From Candidatus Defluviicoccus seviourii (GTDB taxonomy: Bacteria; Pseudomonadota; Alphaproteobacteria; Rhodospirillales; Defluviicoccaceae), in the NCBI GenBank assembly GCA_900609035.2, contig UXAT02000011.1:1-64000 (forward strand): a stretch of DNA of 64,000 nt. The letters are read 5' to 3'. Position numbers and translations under genes: made by a program. Below the pieces are notes generated by a model, which did no database searches, had not been told where the DNA came from, and worked only from the letters and a program-made list of their open reading frames with translations. This document shows positions 1 through 8,517 of this stretch, piece after piece; the first letter of the stretch is position 1, and every line of letters begins with the position of its first letter.

Positions 1-112
1 GAATAGGGCTTCGCCATCCATGCTGGCCTCCTTCTCCAGCACCCATCTTGAATCAGATCTTCGCCCCACAGGGAATCCCCTAAATCCGATTCCGCCTAAA
101 CCGACCCCGCTC

Positions 113-213
113 TAGTGCACTGGCACAAACAGAGCGTACATCCTGTTTGTGCTGAAAGTGCACGCGATTCAATATGTTCTGGCTCGGGCGTGAATCGCCC
201 GATAGGGTCGCTG
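113..213. repeat. Dispersed repeat, copy A
   Basis: This non-coding stretch of about 100 bp downstream of plsY closely matches 57456-57570. Both copies begin TAGTGCACTGGCACAA, share the block GATTCAATA and end with CTCGGGCGTGA..TCG..CG followed by GGTCGCTG; copy B has about 12 extra bases in the middle. Copy A contains a perfect 10-bp inverted repeat (123-132 with 143-152, GCACAAACAG / CTGTTTGTGC) and a second hairpin GGGCG-TGAAT-CGCCC near 185-199. It may be a MITE, an IS remnant or a REP-like element. No transposase or clear terminal inverted repeats are visible, and the rest of 1-236 shows no gene. Confidence 0.65.
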
Positions 214-236
214 CACGATCAATCGGCGGACCGGCC

Positions 237-866
237 TTAACCGTTCGCGGTACCCTTGCCCGCTTTGCCGCCGCCAATCCGTGGTTCGGTGCCGGCAAGC
301 AGACGGCGGATGTTGTCGTTGTGGCGAAAGAAGCCAACGAGCGCCAGCACCAGACCGGCGACAGCATGGTTGAGCCCGGCGAAGCCTCCCATCAAGAACG
401 GCAGCGCTGCCAGCGCCGTTAACGCCGCGAGCGAGGAGATGCGGAAGACGGCGGCCATTGCCAGCCAGATCGCGCAGGCGGCGAGGCCCGCTGGCCAGGC
501 GAGCGCCAGTGTCGTCCCCAGCGTCGTCGCCACGCCTTTGCCGCCCTTGAACCTGAGCCATACTGGAAAGTTGTGGCCGAGCACGGCCGCGACGCCGGCG
601 AAAAGCCCTGTGAGTGTCCCCCACTGACCAAATACAAGCGCCGCGACGGCACCCTTGCCACCGTCCAAGAGCAGCGTTGCCAGCGCCAGCGGTTTGTTGC
701 CTGTGCGCAGGACGTTGGTGGCGCCGATATTGCCGGAGCCGATCGAGCGGATGTCGCCGAGCCCGGCAACCCGCGTCAGCAAGAGGCCGAACGGGACCGA
801 GCCGAGGAGGTAGCCCATCACCACCGCCAGCACGAGCAACGGCGGCGCTGCATCCGCTTCGGCCAT
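237..866 (-). CDS. plsY: Acyl-phosphate:glycerol-3-phosphate acyltransferase PlsY
   Basis: This 209-residue inner-membrane enzyme transfers the acyl group from acyl-phosphate to glycerol-3-phosphate, the first step of phospholipid synthesis. Family motifs are plain: GSVPFGLLL near residue 22, GSGNIGATNVLR near 43, and DGGKG near 68, plus a later GGKGVATTLG block. Several hydrophobic segments cover most of the length, and the size is normal for PlsY. Its ATG overlaps the stop of the dihydroorotase-like gene by one base (TAATG), so the two are translationally coupled at the end of the timA-mltA-pyrB-pyrC' run. Confidence 0.95.
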   Translation of the reverse strand: MAEADAAPPLLVLAVVMGYLLGSVPFGLLLTRVAGLGDIRSIGSGNIGATNVLRTGNKPLALATLLLDGGKGAVAALVFGQWGTLTGLFAGVAAVLGHNFPVWLRFKGGKGVATTLGTTLALAWPAGLAACAIWLAMAAVFRISSLAALTALAALPFLMGGFAGLNHAVAGLVLALVGFFRHNDNIRRLLAGTEPRIGGGKAGKGTANG

Positions 867-2197
867 TAAGCGCCCCTCTTGGCGCGGGTGAGATCGAACA
901 CCCGCCGACCGTCGACAATCGTGAACAGCACCCGGCCCTGCACCGGCCGGTAGTCGAATGGCGTGTTCTTGGACTTGCTCGAGAGTTCGTGCTCACGCAC
1001 CTGCCACGGCCGGTCCGGATCGAACAGCATCAGGTCAGCCGCCGCCCCTTTTGCGAACCGTCCACCCGAAAGGTGCAGGAGATCCGCCGGCCGCCAGGTC
1101 AGCCAGCCGAGCACATCAAGCAGGGACGCGCGGCCGTTATGGTAAAGTTCAAGCGACACCGCCAGCAACGTCTCCAAACCGATGCCCCCGAAGGCGGCCT
1201 GGGCGAAGGGAAGCCGTTTTGAGTCCTCGTCCTCTGGCGTATGGTCGGAGCCAATTGCGTCGATGGTGCCATCGGCCAGGCCTTCGATGACCGCCAGCCG
1301 GTCCTTCTCGGTGCGCAGCGGCGGCGACAGCTTGGCAAACGTGCGATAGTCGCCGACCGCGTTTTCGTTGAGCGCGAAGTAGGGTGGAGCGGTGTCGCAG
1401 GTGACGGCGAGCCCCGCAGCCTTGGCGCGGCGCACCGCCTCGATCGCCGCCGCCGTCGACAGGTGCGCGAAGTGAAGGCGGCCGTTGGTGAGCTCGATCA
1501 GGCGCAAATCGCGCTCGACCATGATCACCTCGGCTACGGCGGGAATACCGCGCAAGCCGAGGCGGGTCGCCATCTCGCCGGCGTTCATGTCGCCGCCCTG
1601 GGCGAGCGTCGGCTCCTCCGGATGCTGCACAATCAGCAGGCCGAAGGTGCGGGCGTAATCGAGCGCGTGCCGCATCACCCGCGTGCTGACCACCGCCTTT
1701 GCGCCGTCGGTGAAGGCGACCGCGCCGGCCTCGGCCAGGAGCCCCATTTCAGCGAGCTCTTGCCCTTCGAGACCCTTGGTCACGGCACCGTAGGTATAAA
1801 CCTTGGTCAGGCCTAAGAGCCGGGCGCGCCGGGCGACGAACTCGACGATCGAGACATCATCGATGACCGGATGGGTGTTCGGCAGGCAGACGAGCGACGT
1901 GATGCCGCCCGCGGCCGCGGCGTGACCACCAGAGGCCAGCGTGCCTTTGTGCTCCTCGCCCGGCTCACGCAGCTGGACCCGCATGTCGACCAGGCCAGGG
2001 CTTAAGCACTGCCCGGCGCAATCGACGACTTCAATATCGGCCGCGAGCCCGACCGCTTTGATGTGGGGACCAAAATCGGCGATCAGCTCGCCTTGCGTGA
2101 TGAGACCGCCTGGCTGGTCGAGGCGGGCTGCGGCGTCGAGAAGCCGCGCGTTGACATAAGCGACGCGGCGATCCTCGGGCACCGATTTCTGCGACAT
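866..2197 (-). CDS. pyrC: Dihydroorotase-like protein, probably non-catalytic (PyrC')
   Basis: This 443-residue amidohydrolase-fold protein is clearly of the dihydroorotase family: PGLVDMRVQLREPGEEHK near residues 67-84, LVCLPNTHPVIDD, and LHFAHLST. The metal-binding HxH that should follow the Asp of the first motif is replaced by Arg73-Val-Gln75, and the usual DHAPH motif reads DHTPED. In Pseudomonas a similar inactive PyrC' serves as a structural partner of aspartate transcarbamoylase; the same role is inferred here because the gene follows pyrB by about 20 bp. If so, the active dihydroorotase lies elsewhere. Family assignment is secure; loss of catalysis is inferred from residues only. Confidence 0.85.
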   Translation of the reverse strand: MSQKSVPEDRRVAYVNARLLDAAARLDQPGGLITQGELIADFGPHIKAVGLAADIEVVDCAGQCLSPGLVDMRVQLREPGEEHKGTLASGGHAAAAGGITSLVCLPNTHPVIDDVSIVEFVARRARLLGLTKVYTYGAVTKGLEGQELAEMGLLAEAGAVAFTDGAKAVVSTRVMRHALDYARTFGLLIVQHPEEPTLAQGGDMNAGEMATRLGLRGIPAVAEVIMVERDLRLIELTNGRLHFAHLSTAAAIEAVRRAKAAGLAVTCDTAPPYFALNENAVGDYRTFAKLSPPLRTEKDRLAVIEGLADGTIDAIGSDHTPEDEDSKRLPFAQAAFGGIGLETLLAVSLELYHNGRASLLDVLGWLTWRPADLLHLSGGRFAKGAAADLMLFDPDRPWQVREHELSSKSKNTPFDYRPVQGRVLFTIVDGRRVFDLTRAKRGA

Positions 2198-2218
2198 CGC
2201 TGGCCTCCGCTGCCCGCT

Positions 2219-3187
2219 TCAGACGTTACGCCGCTCGGCGTCGGGCGCCTGCGGCGTCAGCAGATCGAGGCAGGCCATCCGGACGGCGACCCCCATCTCC
2301 ACCTGCTCGCGGATGACACTGCGGCTGTAATCGTCCGCCACCAGCGAATCGATCTCGACGCCGCGGTTCATCGGACCCGGATGCATGATGAGCGCCGAGG
2401 CATTCGCACGCGCCAACTTCTCGTAATCGAGGCCAAAGAAGCGGAAATACTCACGGATCGAGGGGATCAGGGTATCCTGCATGCGCTCCGTCTGCAGCCG
2501 CAGCATCATGACAATGTCGACACCTTCAAGGCCACGCCGCATGTCATGAAACACCTCTGCGCCGAGCCGCTCGACGGCTGCCGGCAACAGCGTGCGCGGC
2601 GCTACCAGCCGCAAGCTCGCCCCCATCGTGTTGAGGAGATGGATGTTCGATCGCGCCACCCGGGAGTGCGCGATATCACCGCAGATCGCTACCTTCAGCC
2701 CGGAGAGCCGCCCCATCCGGCGGCGAATCGTAAGTGCGTCCAGAAGTGCTTGCGTCGGGTGCTCGTGGCTGCCGTCGCCGGCATTGATGACGGCGCAATT
2801 GACTTTCTCCGACAACAGCTTGACCGCGCCCGAAGCCGGATGGCGGACCACCAGGACATCGGCATGCATGGCGTTCAGCGTCATCGCCGTATCCAGCAGT
2901 GTCTCGCCCTTGCGGACCGAACTCGTCGATACGGTCATGTTGATGACGTCGCCGCCCAAGCGCTTGCCGGCAAGCTCGAACGAGGTGCGCGTCCGCGTCG
3001 AGGCCTCGAAGAACAGGTTGATGACCGTGCGTCCGCGCAGGAGCGTCTGCTTCTTGTCGGGGCGGCGATTCTGCTCGACGAACTGCTCGGATCGATCGAG
3101 CAAAAGCAGGATCTCCGGCGGCGAGAGGCCCTCGATGCCGAGCAAGTGACGGTGACGAAAGACCGCTTGCGTGTCCGCTGCAACCAT
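2219..3187 (-). CDS. pyrB: Aspartate carbamoyltransferase catalytic subunit
   Basis: Catalyses carbamoyl phosphate plus L-aspartate to N-carbamoyl-aspartate in pyrimidine synthesis. About 322 residues. The carbamoyl-phosphate motif is intact ([13 protein letters not shown]), as are HPTQALLDA in the middle and [11 protein letters not shown] near the C-terminus. I chose ATG 3187; a TTG two codons upstream (3193) is also open. There is no Shine-Dalgarno sequence before the ATG, but a good -10 (TATAGT on the minus strand, 3197-3202) ends 9 bases upstream, so the message may be almost leaderless. The dihydroorotase-like gene follows closely, as in class A ATCase operons. Confidence 0.93.
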   Translation of the reverse strand: MVAADTQAVFRHRHLLGIEGLSPPEILLLLDRSEQFVEQNRRPDKKQTLLRGRTVINLFFEASTRTRTSFELAGKRLGGDVINMTVSTSSVRKGETLLDTAMTLNAMHADVLVVRHPASGAVKLLSEKVNCAVINAGDGSHEHPTQALLDALTIRRRMGRLSGLKVAICGDIAHSRVARSNIHLLNTMGASLRLVAPRTLLPAAVERLGAEVFHDMRRGLEGVDIVMMLRLQTERMQDTLIPSIREYFRFFGLDYEKLARANASALIMHPGPMNRGVEIDSLVADDYSRSVIREQVEMGVAVRMACLDLLTPQAPDAERRNV

Positions 3188-3196
3188 GAGCAAGGG

Positions 3197-3225
3197 ACTA
3201 TACTATGGCCGGGTAACGGCGCAAG
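3197..3225 (-). promoter_or_regulatory. Possible pyrB promoter
   Basis: On the minus strand TATAGT (3197-3202, one mismatch to the -10 consensus) lies 16 bases after a weak TTGCGC -35-like element. Initiation would fall within a few bases of the pyrB ATG at 3187, giving a near-leaderless message, which fits the absence of a ribosome binding site. Inferred by eye only. Confidence 0.35.
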
Positions 3226-3287
3226 GAGGGCGGCATCCCGTTGTCGCAAACAGGGAATATGTCCGACCTGCTAAGCGCGTCTTACTC

Positions 3288-4556
3288 TCACCCCACCGCC
3301 CGCTTCGGCGCCAGGACGATGGCACGGCCGCGGGCCTTCATCGCCCCGGCGGCGGCTTCGGCTTGCGGGCCGGCGCCCCAAAACAGATCAAATCGCAAAG
3401 GACCTTTGATCGCGCCCCCCGAATCCTGGGCGATCGCGAGCCGCGTGAATGGACTGGCGGGGACGAGCGGATCGGCAGTCTCGATCCATACCGGCAAGCC
3501 GTACGGCAGATAGGTCGGATCTACGGCGAGGCTGCGGCCCGGCGTCAGAACCACACCCTGGCTGCCGATCGGGCCTTCCCCGTCGCTCAAGCGAAAGAAC
3601 ACGAACGACGCATTCTCGGCCATCAGGGCCGGGGCCTCGGCCGGGTTGCGCTTGAGCCAAGCGCGAATCGTCTGCATCGAGACCTCATCCGCGCCAAGCG
3701 CGCCGCGGCGCACGAGTTCACGACCAATGGCGGTATAAGTGTGGCCGTTCTTGCCGGCGTAGCCGACGCCGATGGTACGGCCATCGTCGAGCTTGAGACG
3801 GCCTGAGCCTTGGATGTGAAGGAAGAAGGCATCGATGGGATCGGCGAGCCAGGCGATCTCCAGACCGCGATCCTTGAGCGCCCCGGCTTCGATTTCGGCC
3901 CTCGTCGGCATCGGGACGACACGACCCTTATCCAGCCGGCCGACCAGCCGCTCCCCCGCGAGCGTCTCGCGGAAGAGGCCAAGGTCGATGCTGACCAGTT
4001 CGGGCGGTGGCCGGTACAGCGGCGTTCGGTAGCGCCCGCCCGCTTGCAGTGCGCCTAACACAATCGGCTCGTAATAGCCGGTGACGAGTGCTTCCGTCCC
4101 ACGGCTATCCATCCCCTCGTAGGGCGTGAATGCGCGCTCGAAGAAAGCGCGCGCCCGCGCGGGATCGCCCGCTGGCACCGCGCGGGCCGCTTCGCAGGCC
4201 TGCGCCCGGTCGGCGGTTTCGGTTCCCAACTGGGCTGGCCGGCGCAGCCCTGCCTCTTTCTGGCTCGCCGGCACCGGTTTCGCACACGAGCGGACGAAGG
4301 CGGCGAGAGCCTCATCCTGCCGGTCGGTGGTCCAGCCCTTGAGTTGAGAGAACGCCAGCGGCCGCAACACCAGCGCCGGCGGTGCTGCATCCTGTACCTG
4401 CGCGCGCGGCGCCGGCGGTTCCGCTGCACGGTCGGCCGGAGGGGGTGGCGCTGACGAGCAGGCGGCCAGCAGCACAACCACGATCACCGCCAGTCCAAGA
4501 CCAATCGGGATCAGCCAGCGGCGGATGCGCTGGCACTGACGGCAGGGTTCTTCCAA
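3288..4556 (-). CDS. mltA: Membrane-bound lytic murein transglycosylase A (MltA)
   Basis: Cleaves peptidoglycan glycan strands to 1,6-anhydromuropeptides. The 422-residue product starts with a basic segment and one hydrophobic helix ending in LLAACSS, a lipobox, so it is probably an outer-membrane lipoprotein. A proline/alanine linker follows, then the MltA domain (GTEALVTGYYEPI, GSGRLKLDDG) and the C-terminal 3D domain with AIAQDSGGAIKG, which carries the catalytic Asp. The start is TTG at 4556, the only option ahead of the signal sequence, 12 bp after the timA stop. The timA-mltA pairing is common in alphaproteobacteria. Confidence 0.92.
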   Translation of the reverse strand: MEEPCRQCQRIRRWLIPIGLGLAVIVVVLLAACSSAPPPPADRAAEPPAPRAQVQDAAPPALVLRPLAFSQLKGWTTDRQDEALAAFVRSCAKPVPASQKEAGLRRPAQLGTETADRAQACEAARAVPAGDPARARAFFERAFTPYEGMDSRGTEALVTGYYEPIVLGALQAGGRYRTPLYRPPPELVSIDLGLFRETLAGERLVGRLDKGRVVPMPTRAEIEAGALKDRGLEIAWLADPIDAFFLHIQGSGRLKLDDGRTIGVGYAGKNGHTYTAIGRELVRRGALGADEVSMQTIRAWLKRNPAEAPALMAENASFVFFRLSDGEGPIGSQGVVLTPGRSLAVDPTYLPYGLPVWIETADPLVPASPFTRLAIAQDSGGAIKGPLRFDLFWGAGPQAEAAAGAMKARGRAIVLAPKRAVG

Positions 4557-4568
4557 GGCCGCCCGCTC

Positions 4569-5297
4569 CTACTCCGAGCTGTTGGTGGCGACCAATGCCC
4601 AGTTAGGATCGCCGACCCGGGTATCGCGGGCAAACGTCCAGAAGTCGGTCACTTCGTTCACCTCGGTCGGGCTGCCTTCGATAACCGCGCCCTCGGCATC
4701 GCGCACGACGCTGATCTGGTCGGTCACGAATTTGACGGTGACGTGCGCCGTCCGGCCCGCCATGTACGCCTCGTCGATTTCAGCTGAACGGATGGCCACA
4801 AGCTGGGTTTCGAGCTTCTGACCCGTCTCCTGGCGGCGACGAATCGAGTCGGCGAAATTGTTGAACACCTCCTCGCTCAACAGTGGCTTGAGCGTGTCGG
4901 TATCGCCGACAGCAAAGGCGCCAACGATCAGCTCAAAAGCGATCCTGGCACCCGACAAGAATTCGTCCGCCGAAAAGGCGGGATCGGCAATCCGGATCTG
5001 GGTCAAGCCAGCCGCACCCGGTCCGCCGCTGCCATCACCGGCCGGAGCCGGTTCAGCCGCTACAGTCTCACCGTTGCCGGGGAAGGAAGGTTCGGTTTTT
5101 GGCTTCGGCAGCGGCACGACCCGATCGCTGCTGCCCTCCACCGGAGGCTCGCGTGAAAACGGATCCCGGCGCGGCTCTCCTGGGCCGGGGCCTTGATGGC
5201 CGGTCCGTTTGCCAAGCACGCTGCGCAAGCGAAAAACCAGAAACGCAGCGATCACTGCAAACAGCAGAATGTCGAGATATGGAATGCTGTCACCCAT
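4569..5297 (-). CDS. timA: Tim44/TimA-like domain protein
   Basis: This 242-residue protein has one N-terminal membrane helix (IPYLDILLFAVIAAFLVFRL), a low-complexity Gly/Pro linker of about 80 residues, and a C-terminal Tim44-like domain (roughly 105-240; FLSGARIAFELIVGAFAVGD, LWSEEVF-like LLSEEVFNNF, VTDFWTFARD). It is the bacterial relative of mitochondrial import factor Tim44. Bacterial members sit in the inner membrane and their exact role is not settled. It heads the minus-strand run into mltA and is divergent from secB. Confidence 0.88.
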   Translation of the reverse strand: MGDSIPYLDILLFAVIAAFLVFRLRSVLGKRTGHQGPGPGEPRRDPFSREPPVEGSSDRVVPLPKPKTEPSFPGNGETVAAEPAPAGDGSGGPGAAGLTQIRIADPAFSADEFLSGARIAFELIVGAFAVGDTDTLKPLLSEEVFNNFADSIRRRQETGQKLETQLVAIRSAEIDEAYMAGRTAHVTVKFVTDQISVVRDAEGAVIEGSPTEVNEVTDFWTFARDTRVGDPNWALVATNSSE

Positions 5298-5680
5298 CGT
5301 CTCGCGTAGATCCGAGCTCTCGTTCCGTTGGCCTCAATCGGTGACGACCTCAGTGGCGGTGTCGCCGCCACGTTACCGGCTCCTCCGCTCAACGTCCAGT
5401 CAGGCGTTGCCGCCCAAGGTGCCAGCCGATCCCTTTTGTTCGCGTATTCGCGCTTACGCTGAATAATATGGGATGGTCGCCGTACGTCTGCAGCCTCTTC
5501 TACCCGAAACCACGGGGAAATTGCGGCTCCGAGTGCCGCCCACCTCTCTTGGCCATCAGTGAGCGCGGTAGCTCAGGGGAATTGCTGGGGAAGGCCGGCG
5601 TTGTCGGCCGCCGGGAACCATGTTAGCCAGTCGGCCGCAGGCGAGCTTCCCTTATCACCCGTTCCTTCAAGGAGGATGGC
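5298..5680. other. Intergenic region between divergent timA and secB
   Basis: About 380 bp with no convincing gene; short open frames here lack a ribosome site or family likeness. It must carry the divergent promoters of timA and secB. An AT-rich patch (GCTGAATAATATGG, about 5458-5471) is the only obvious candidate -10 area. The end holds a strong secB ribosome binding site (AAGGAGG, 5669-5675). The fxsA gene that often accompanies secB in this class is not here. Confidence 0.5.
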
Positions 5681-6223
5681 ATGAGCGACACGCGCGAGCC
5701 CGGCAGCGAGGGTACGCCCGTAAAGACTGACGGCAACGGAAAGGCGCCAGAACGCACGCATCCGCCGATTCTCATTCAGGCGCAGTACATGAAGGATCTG
5801 TCGTTCGAGGCACCTGGCGCGCCTGCCGTCTTCACACTCTTGCAGAATAACAAGCCGGACATCCAGGTCCGCGTCGACGTGCACGCAAACACGCTCGGCG
5901 AGAATACCTACGAAGTCATCTTGCACCTGCGCGCCGATTGCAAGGTTGCCGACAGCGTCGCCTTCGTCGTTGAACTGTCCTACGCTGGCTTGTTCGCCCT
6001 CAATGTACCGGCCGAGCACAGGCGTCCGGTGCTGATGATCGAATGCCCGCGACTCCTGTTTCCCTACGCACGGAAGATCGTTGCCGATGCCACGCTCGAA
6101 GGCGGTTTTCTGCCGCTGATGCTGGCGCCGCTCGACTTCGTCCAGCTCTACCAGCGTCAACAGCAGGAGAGTGCGGGCGAGAAATCGTTCGGCGATGCGG
6201 AAGGGGAGATCAAGCTTGTCTGA
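5681..6223 (+). CDS. secB: Protein-export chaperone SecB
   Basis: Tetrameric cytosolic chaperone that keeps pre-proteins unfolded and hands them to SecA. The 180-residue product has a polar 25-residue N-terminal extension, then the SecB core: ILIQAQYMKDLSFEAP (27-42), YEVILHLRADCKV, VELSYAGLF, and CPRLLFPYAR with GGFLPLMLAPLDF near the C-terminus. A textbook AAGGAGG six bases before ATG 5681 fixes the start. It is convergent with dnaQ, with only 45 bp between them. Confidence 0.95.
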   Translation: MSDTREPGSEGTPVKTDGNGKAPERTHPPILIQAQYMKDLSFEAPGAPAVFTLLQNNKPDIQVRVDVHANTLGENTYEVILHLRADCKVADSVAFVVELSYAGLFALNVPAEHRRPVLMIECPRLLFPYARKIVADATLEGGFLPLMLAPLDFVQLYQRQQQESAGEKSFGDAEGEIKLV

Positions 6224-6268
6224 ACCGGTCGCTGATCTACAGCATGCCACGTGCAGCGCGGCAGTCGG

Positions 6269-6940
6269 CTAACGTAACCGCCCCCACAGCGGGTCCTTGA
6301 GGCGCCCGATGAGCGCCTTGTGCGCGGCCTCCTCGGCTGGTGTCGGTGCCAAGAGCCGCGGTGTGCGCTTGGGCCGCGGGTCAGCCGTGCCCTTGGCAGC
6401 GCGGCTCGACACCAATGCCAGTCCCGGCTGTCGGCCGCCTTTAAGCTGCAGATAGACCTCGGCAAGCAGTTTGGCATCGGTGAGTGCACCATGCTGCGTG
6501 CGCGCGCTGGTATCGATCTGAAAGCGCCGGCACAGCGCATCGAGGTTGGCCGGCAGGCCGGGATAGGCCTTACGAGCGAGGTGCACGGTATCGATCGCGC
6601 GCTGCGCCGGCAGTGCCGTCAAGCCCAGGCGGCCGAGTTCGGCGTTGATAAAGCCCAAGTCGAAGGCAGCGTTATGGATCACCAGTGGCGATTCGCCAAG
6701 AAAGGTGAGGAACGCTTCAACGACGGCGGCAAAGCGCGGCTGATCCTTGAGATGTGCGTCGGAAAGGCCATGCACGGCAAACGCCTCTGCCGGCATCGGG
6801 CGGTCGGGGTTAAGATAGGTGTGGAAGTGCCGGCCGGTGGGGACGTGATTGAGCAGTTCCAGGCAGCCGATCTCGACGATGCGATCACCGTTCTGGGGAT
6901 CAAGGCCGGTCGTTTCGGTATCGAGAACGATTTCACGCAT
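6269..6940 (-). CDS. dnaQ: DNA polymerase III epsilon subunit (3'-5' proofreading exonuclease)
   Basis: The 223-residue proofreading subunit of the replicative polymerase. All DEDDh exonuclease motifs are present: DTETTG at residues 7-12, IHNAAFDLGF near 98, and HGALTDAKLLAEVY near 155 with the catalytic His and Asp. A tail of about 45 residues after the domain should be the contact to the alpha subunit. It lies 10 bp downstream of coaE in the maf-aroE-coaE-dnaQ run, a conserved set beside the origin in alphaproteobacteria. Confidence 0.95.
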   Translation of the reverse strand: MREIVLDTETTGLDPQNGDRIVEIGCLELLNHVPTGRHFHTYLNPDRPMPAEAFAVHGLSDAHLKDQPRFAAVVEAFLTFLGESPLVIHNAAFDLGFINAELGRLGLTALPAQRAIDTVHLARKAYPGLPANLDALCRRFQIDTSARTQHGALTDAKLLAEVYLQLKGGRQPGLALVSSRAAKGTADPRPKRTPRLLAPTPAEEAAHKALIGRLKDPLWGRLR

Positions 6941-6950
6941 GGAACGCCGG

Positions 6951-7619
6951 CTACCGCAGGCTCGGCCCTTTCGTCAAGGACCGCCGCCCGGCATGCCGCG
7001 GCCGACGTGCTCGTGTCCGCGTGGCCCGGCTATTGTCCTTCAGCGTTCGGATGATATCGACAATGACACGCCGGGTCAGAGCCCGGCCTTGGCCGCTCGG
7101 AATGATGAAATCGGCGCGGCGGCGCTTGAGTGCGTCCGGCATCTGGCGGGCAAGCGTCGCCTTGATTCGCACCGCATCGAGTGTGCGGCGGCGGACGAGG
7201 CGCTGGTACTGGACGCTGGTCGGCGCCGAGACCACGGCAATGCGATCACACAGCCGGTCAAGTCCAGCCTCGAACAACAGGGGAATGTCGAGAACCGCGA
7301 GCGGACTATCGCGGCGGGCAGTAGCTTTCAGAAAACGCTCCTGTGCATCGATGACGAGCGGATGGACAATCGCTTCCAGCCGCTTTAGCGCCTGCGGATC
7401 GGCAAAGACCTTTGCCGCTAGCTGGGCGCGGTCGACCGCGCCGGCCGCGACCACGCCAGGAAAGGCAGCCTCGATTGCTGTCACCGCTGCGCCGCCCGGG
7501 CCTAGCAGCCCGTGTACGGTCTGATCGGCACAAAAGACGGGAACACCTTCGCGCCGAAACAGGGCCGAGGCTGTCGATTTGCCCATGGCGATCGAGCCGG
7601 TCAGCCCGAGGACGATCAT
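6951..7619 (-). CDS. coaE: Dephospho-CoA kinase
   Basis: Last step of coenzyme A synthesis: phosphorylates the ribose 3'-OH of dephospho-CoA. The 222-residue product has the P-loop GSIAMGKST at residues 8-16, the CADQTVH acceptor-binding motif, and the LDIPLLFEAG and VRRRTLDAVRIKATLARQ lid motifs. The C-terminal 35 residues are basic and somewhat longer than in short family members. Spacing to aroE upstream (12 bp) and dnaQ downstream (10 bp) indicates one transcript. Confidence 0.95.
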   Translation of the reverse strand: MIVLGLTGSIAMGKSTASALFRREGVPVFCADQTVHGLLGPGGAAVTAIEAAFPGVVAAGAVDRAQLAAKVFADPQALKRLEAIVHPLVIDAQERFLKATARRDSPLAVLDIPLLFEAGLDRLCDRIAVVSAPTSVQYQRLVRRRTLDAVRIKATLARQMPDALKRRRADFIIPSGQGRALTRRVIVDIIRTLKDNSRATRTRARRPRHAGRRSLTKGPSLR

Positions 7620-7631
7620 GGCAGACCGCCT

Positions 7632-8477
7632 TCAGCCTTGCGCAGCTTGCAGCACGCTCAGCTTCAATTCCGCTGTTACCTCCGGCTCTGTGCCGAACCA
7701 GGCGGCAAATGCGGGCCGGGCCTGATGCAAGAGCATGCCGAGTCCGTCGACGACGCGGTTGCCGCGAGCGGCAGCGCTCGCCAGCAACTCCGTCAGGAGC
7801 GGCACATAGACGATGTCGGCAACGACCGCCTCCCGTGGCAACGCATCCAAAGCCAGATTGAGTGGTGGCTCGCCACGCATACCAAGGCTGGTCGCGTTGA
7901 CGAGTAGGCTCACACCCTCCAGCGCCCCCGCACGATCCCGCCAGTCGATCAGCGTAATTGGCCCGCCAAGGTGTTCGGCCAGCGCGCGCGCGCGCGCGGC
8001 GGTGCGATTAACGAGCCGGATTTCCGGCGCCCCGGCTTCGATCAGTGCCTGCACGATCGCCCGCGCCGCGCCGCCGCCACCGATCACCACTGCCACACCG
8101 GCAGAAGCCAGCCAGCCCGGCTGGCTGGCGGCAAGGCTTGCCAAGAAGCCGAAACCATCGGTCGAAAGACCACTGATCTGGCCGTCAGGCCCGACGATCA
8201 GCGTGTTGACTGCGCCCACTTTTTGCGCCAACGGTGCAACATGGTCGAGGTACGCTATCACCGTCTCCTTGTGCGGGATGGTGACATTGGCACCGGCAAA
8301 CCCGAGCTTCGGCAAAGCCTTGACCACAGCCTCGAGGTCCTGAGGGGCGACTGGCAGCGGAATGTAGGCACCATCGATGCCGTAGTGGCGGAGCCAGAAG
8401 CCGTGCAGGCGCGGCGATAGCGAATGCGCAACCGGCCATCCGATGATACCGGCAATTCGTGCCCGCCCGCTCAGCAT
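7632..8477 (-). CDS. aroE: Shikimate dehydrogenase (NADP+)
   Basis: Reduces 3-dehydroshikimate to shikimate in aromatic amino acid synthesis. The substrate-binding GWPVAHSLSPRLHG is at the N-terminus, NVTIPHKE carries the catalytic Lys, LSTDGFGF the catalytic Asp, GGGGAARAIVQAL binds the nucleotide, and NRTAARA follows it. I prefer ATG 8477 (281 residues), preceded by GGGAA at useful spacing; a GTG five codons upstream (8492) is possible. Third gene of the maf-aroE-coaE-dnaQ operon. Confidence 0.94.
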   Translation of the reverse strand: MLSGRARIAGIIGWPVAHSLSPRLHGFWLRHYGIDGAYIPLPVAPQDLEAVVKALPKLGFAGANVTIPHKETVIAYLDHVAPLAQKVGAVNTLIVGPDGQISGLSTDGFGFLASLAASQPGWLASAGVAVVIGGGGAARAIVQALIEAGAPEIRLVNRTAARARALAEHLGGPITLIDWRDRAGALEGVSLLVNATSLGMRGEPPLNLALDALPREAVVADIVYVPLLTELLASAAARGNRVVDGLGMLLHQARPAFAAWFGTEPEVTAELKLSVLQAAQG

Positions 8478-8517
8478 GCTCTGTTCCCGCACCCGCCGTT
8501 CGCCGTTCCTCTCCCCC

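Noticed and set aside
113-213. Repeat copy A as the intrinsic terminator of plsY
   Set aside because: The 10-bp stem is strong, but no T-tract follows it on the minus strand and the same element recurs near 57.5 kb, so a dispersed element explains it better.
5573-6250. 225-residue minus-strand frame opposite secB
   Set aside because: Antisense shadow of secB, which has clear motifs and a strong ribosome site.
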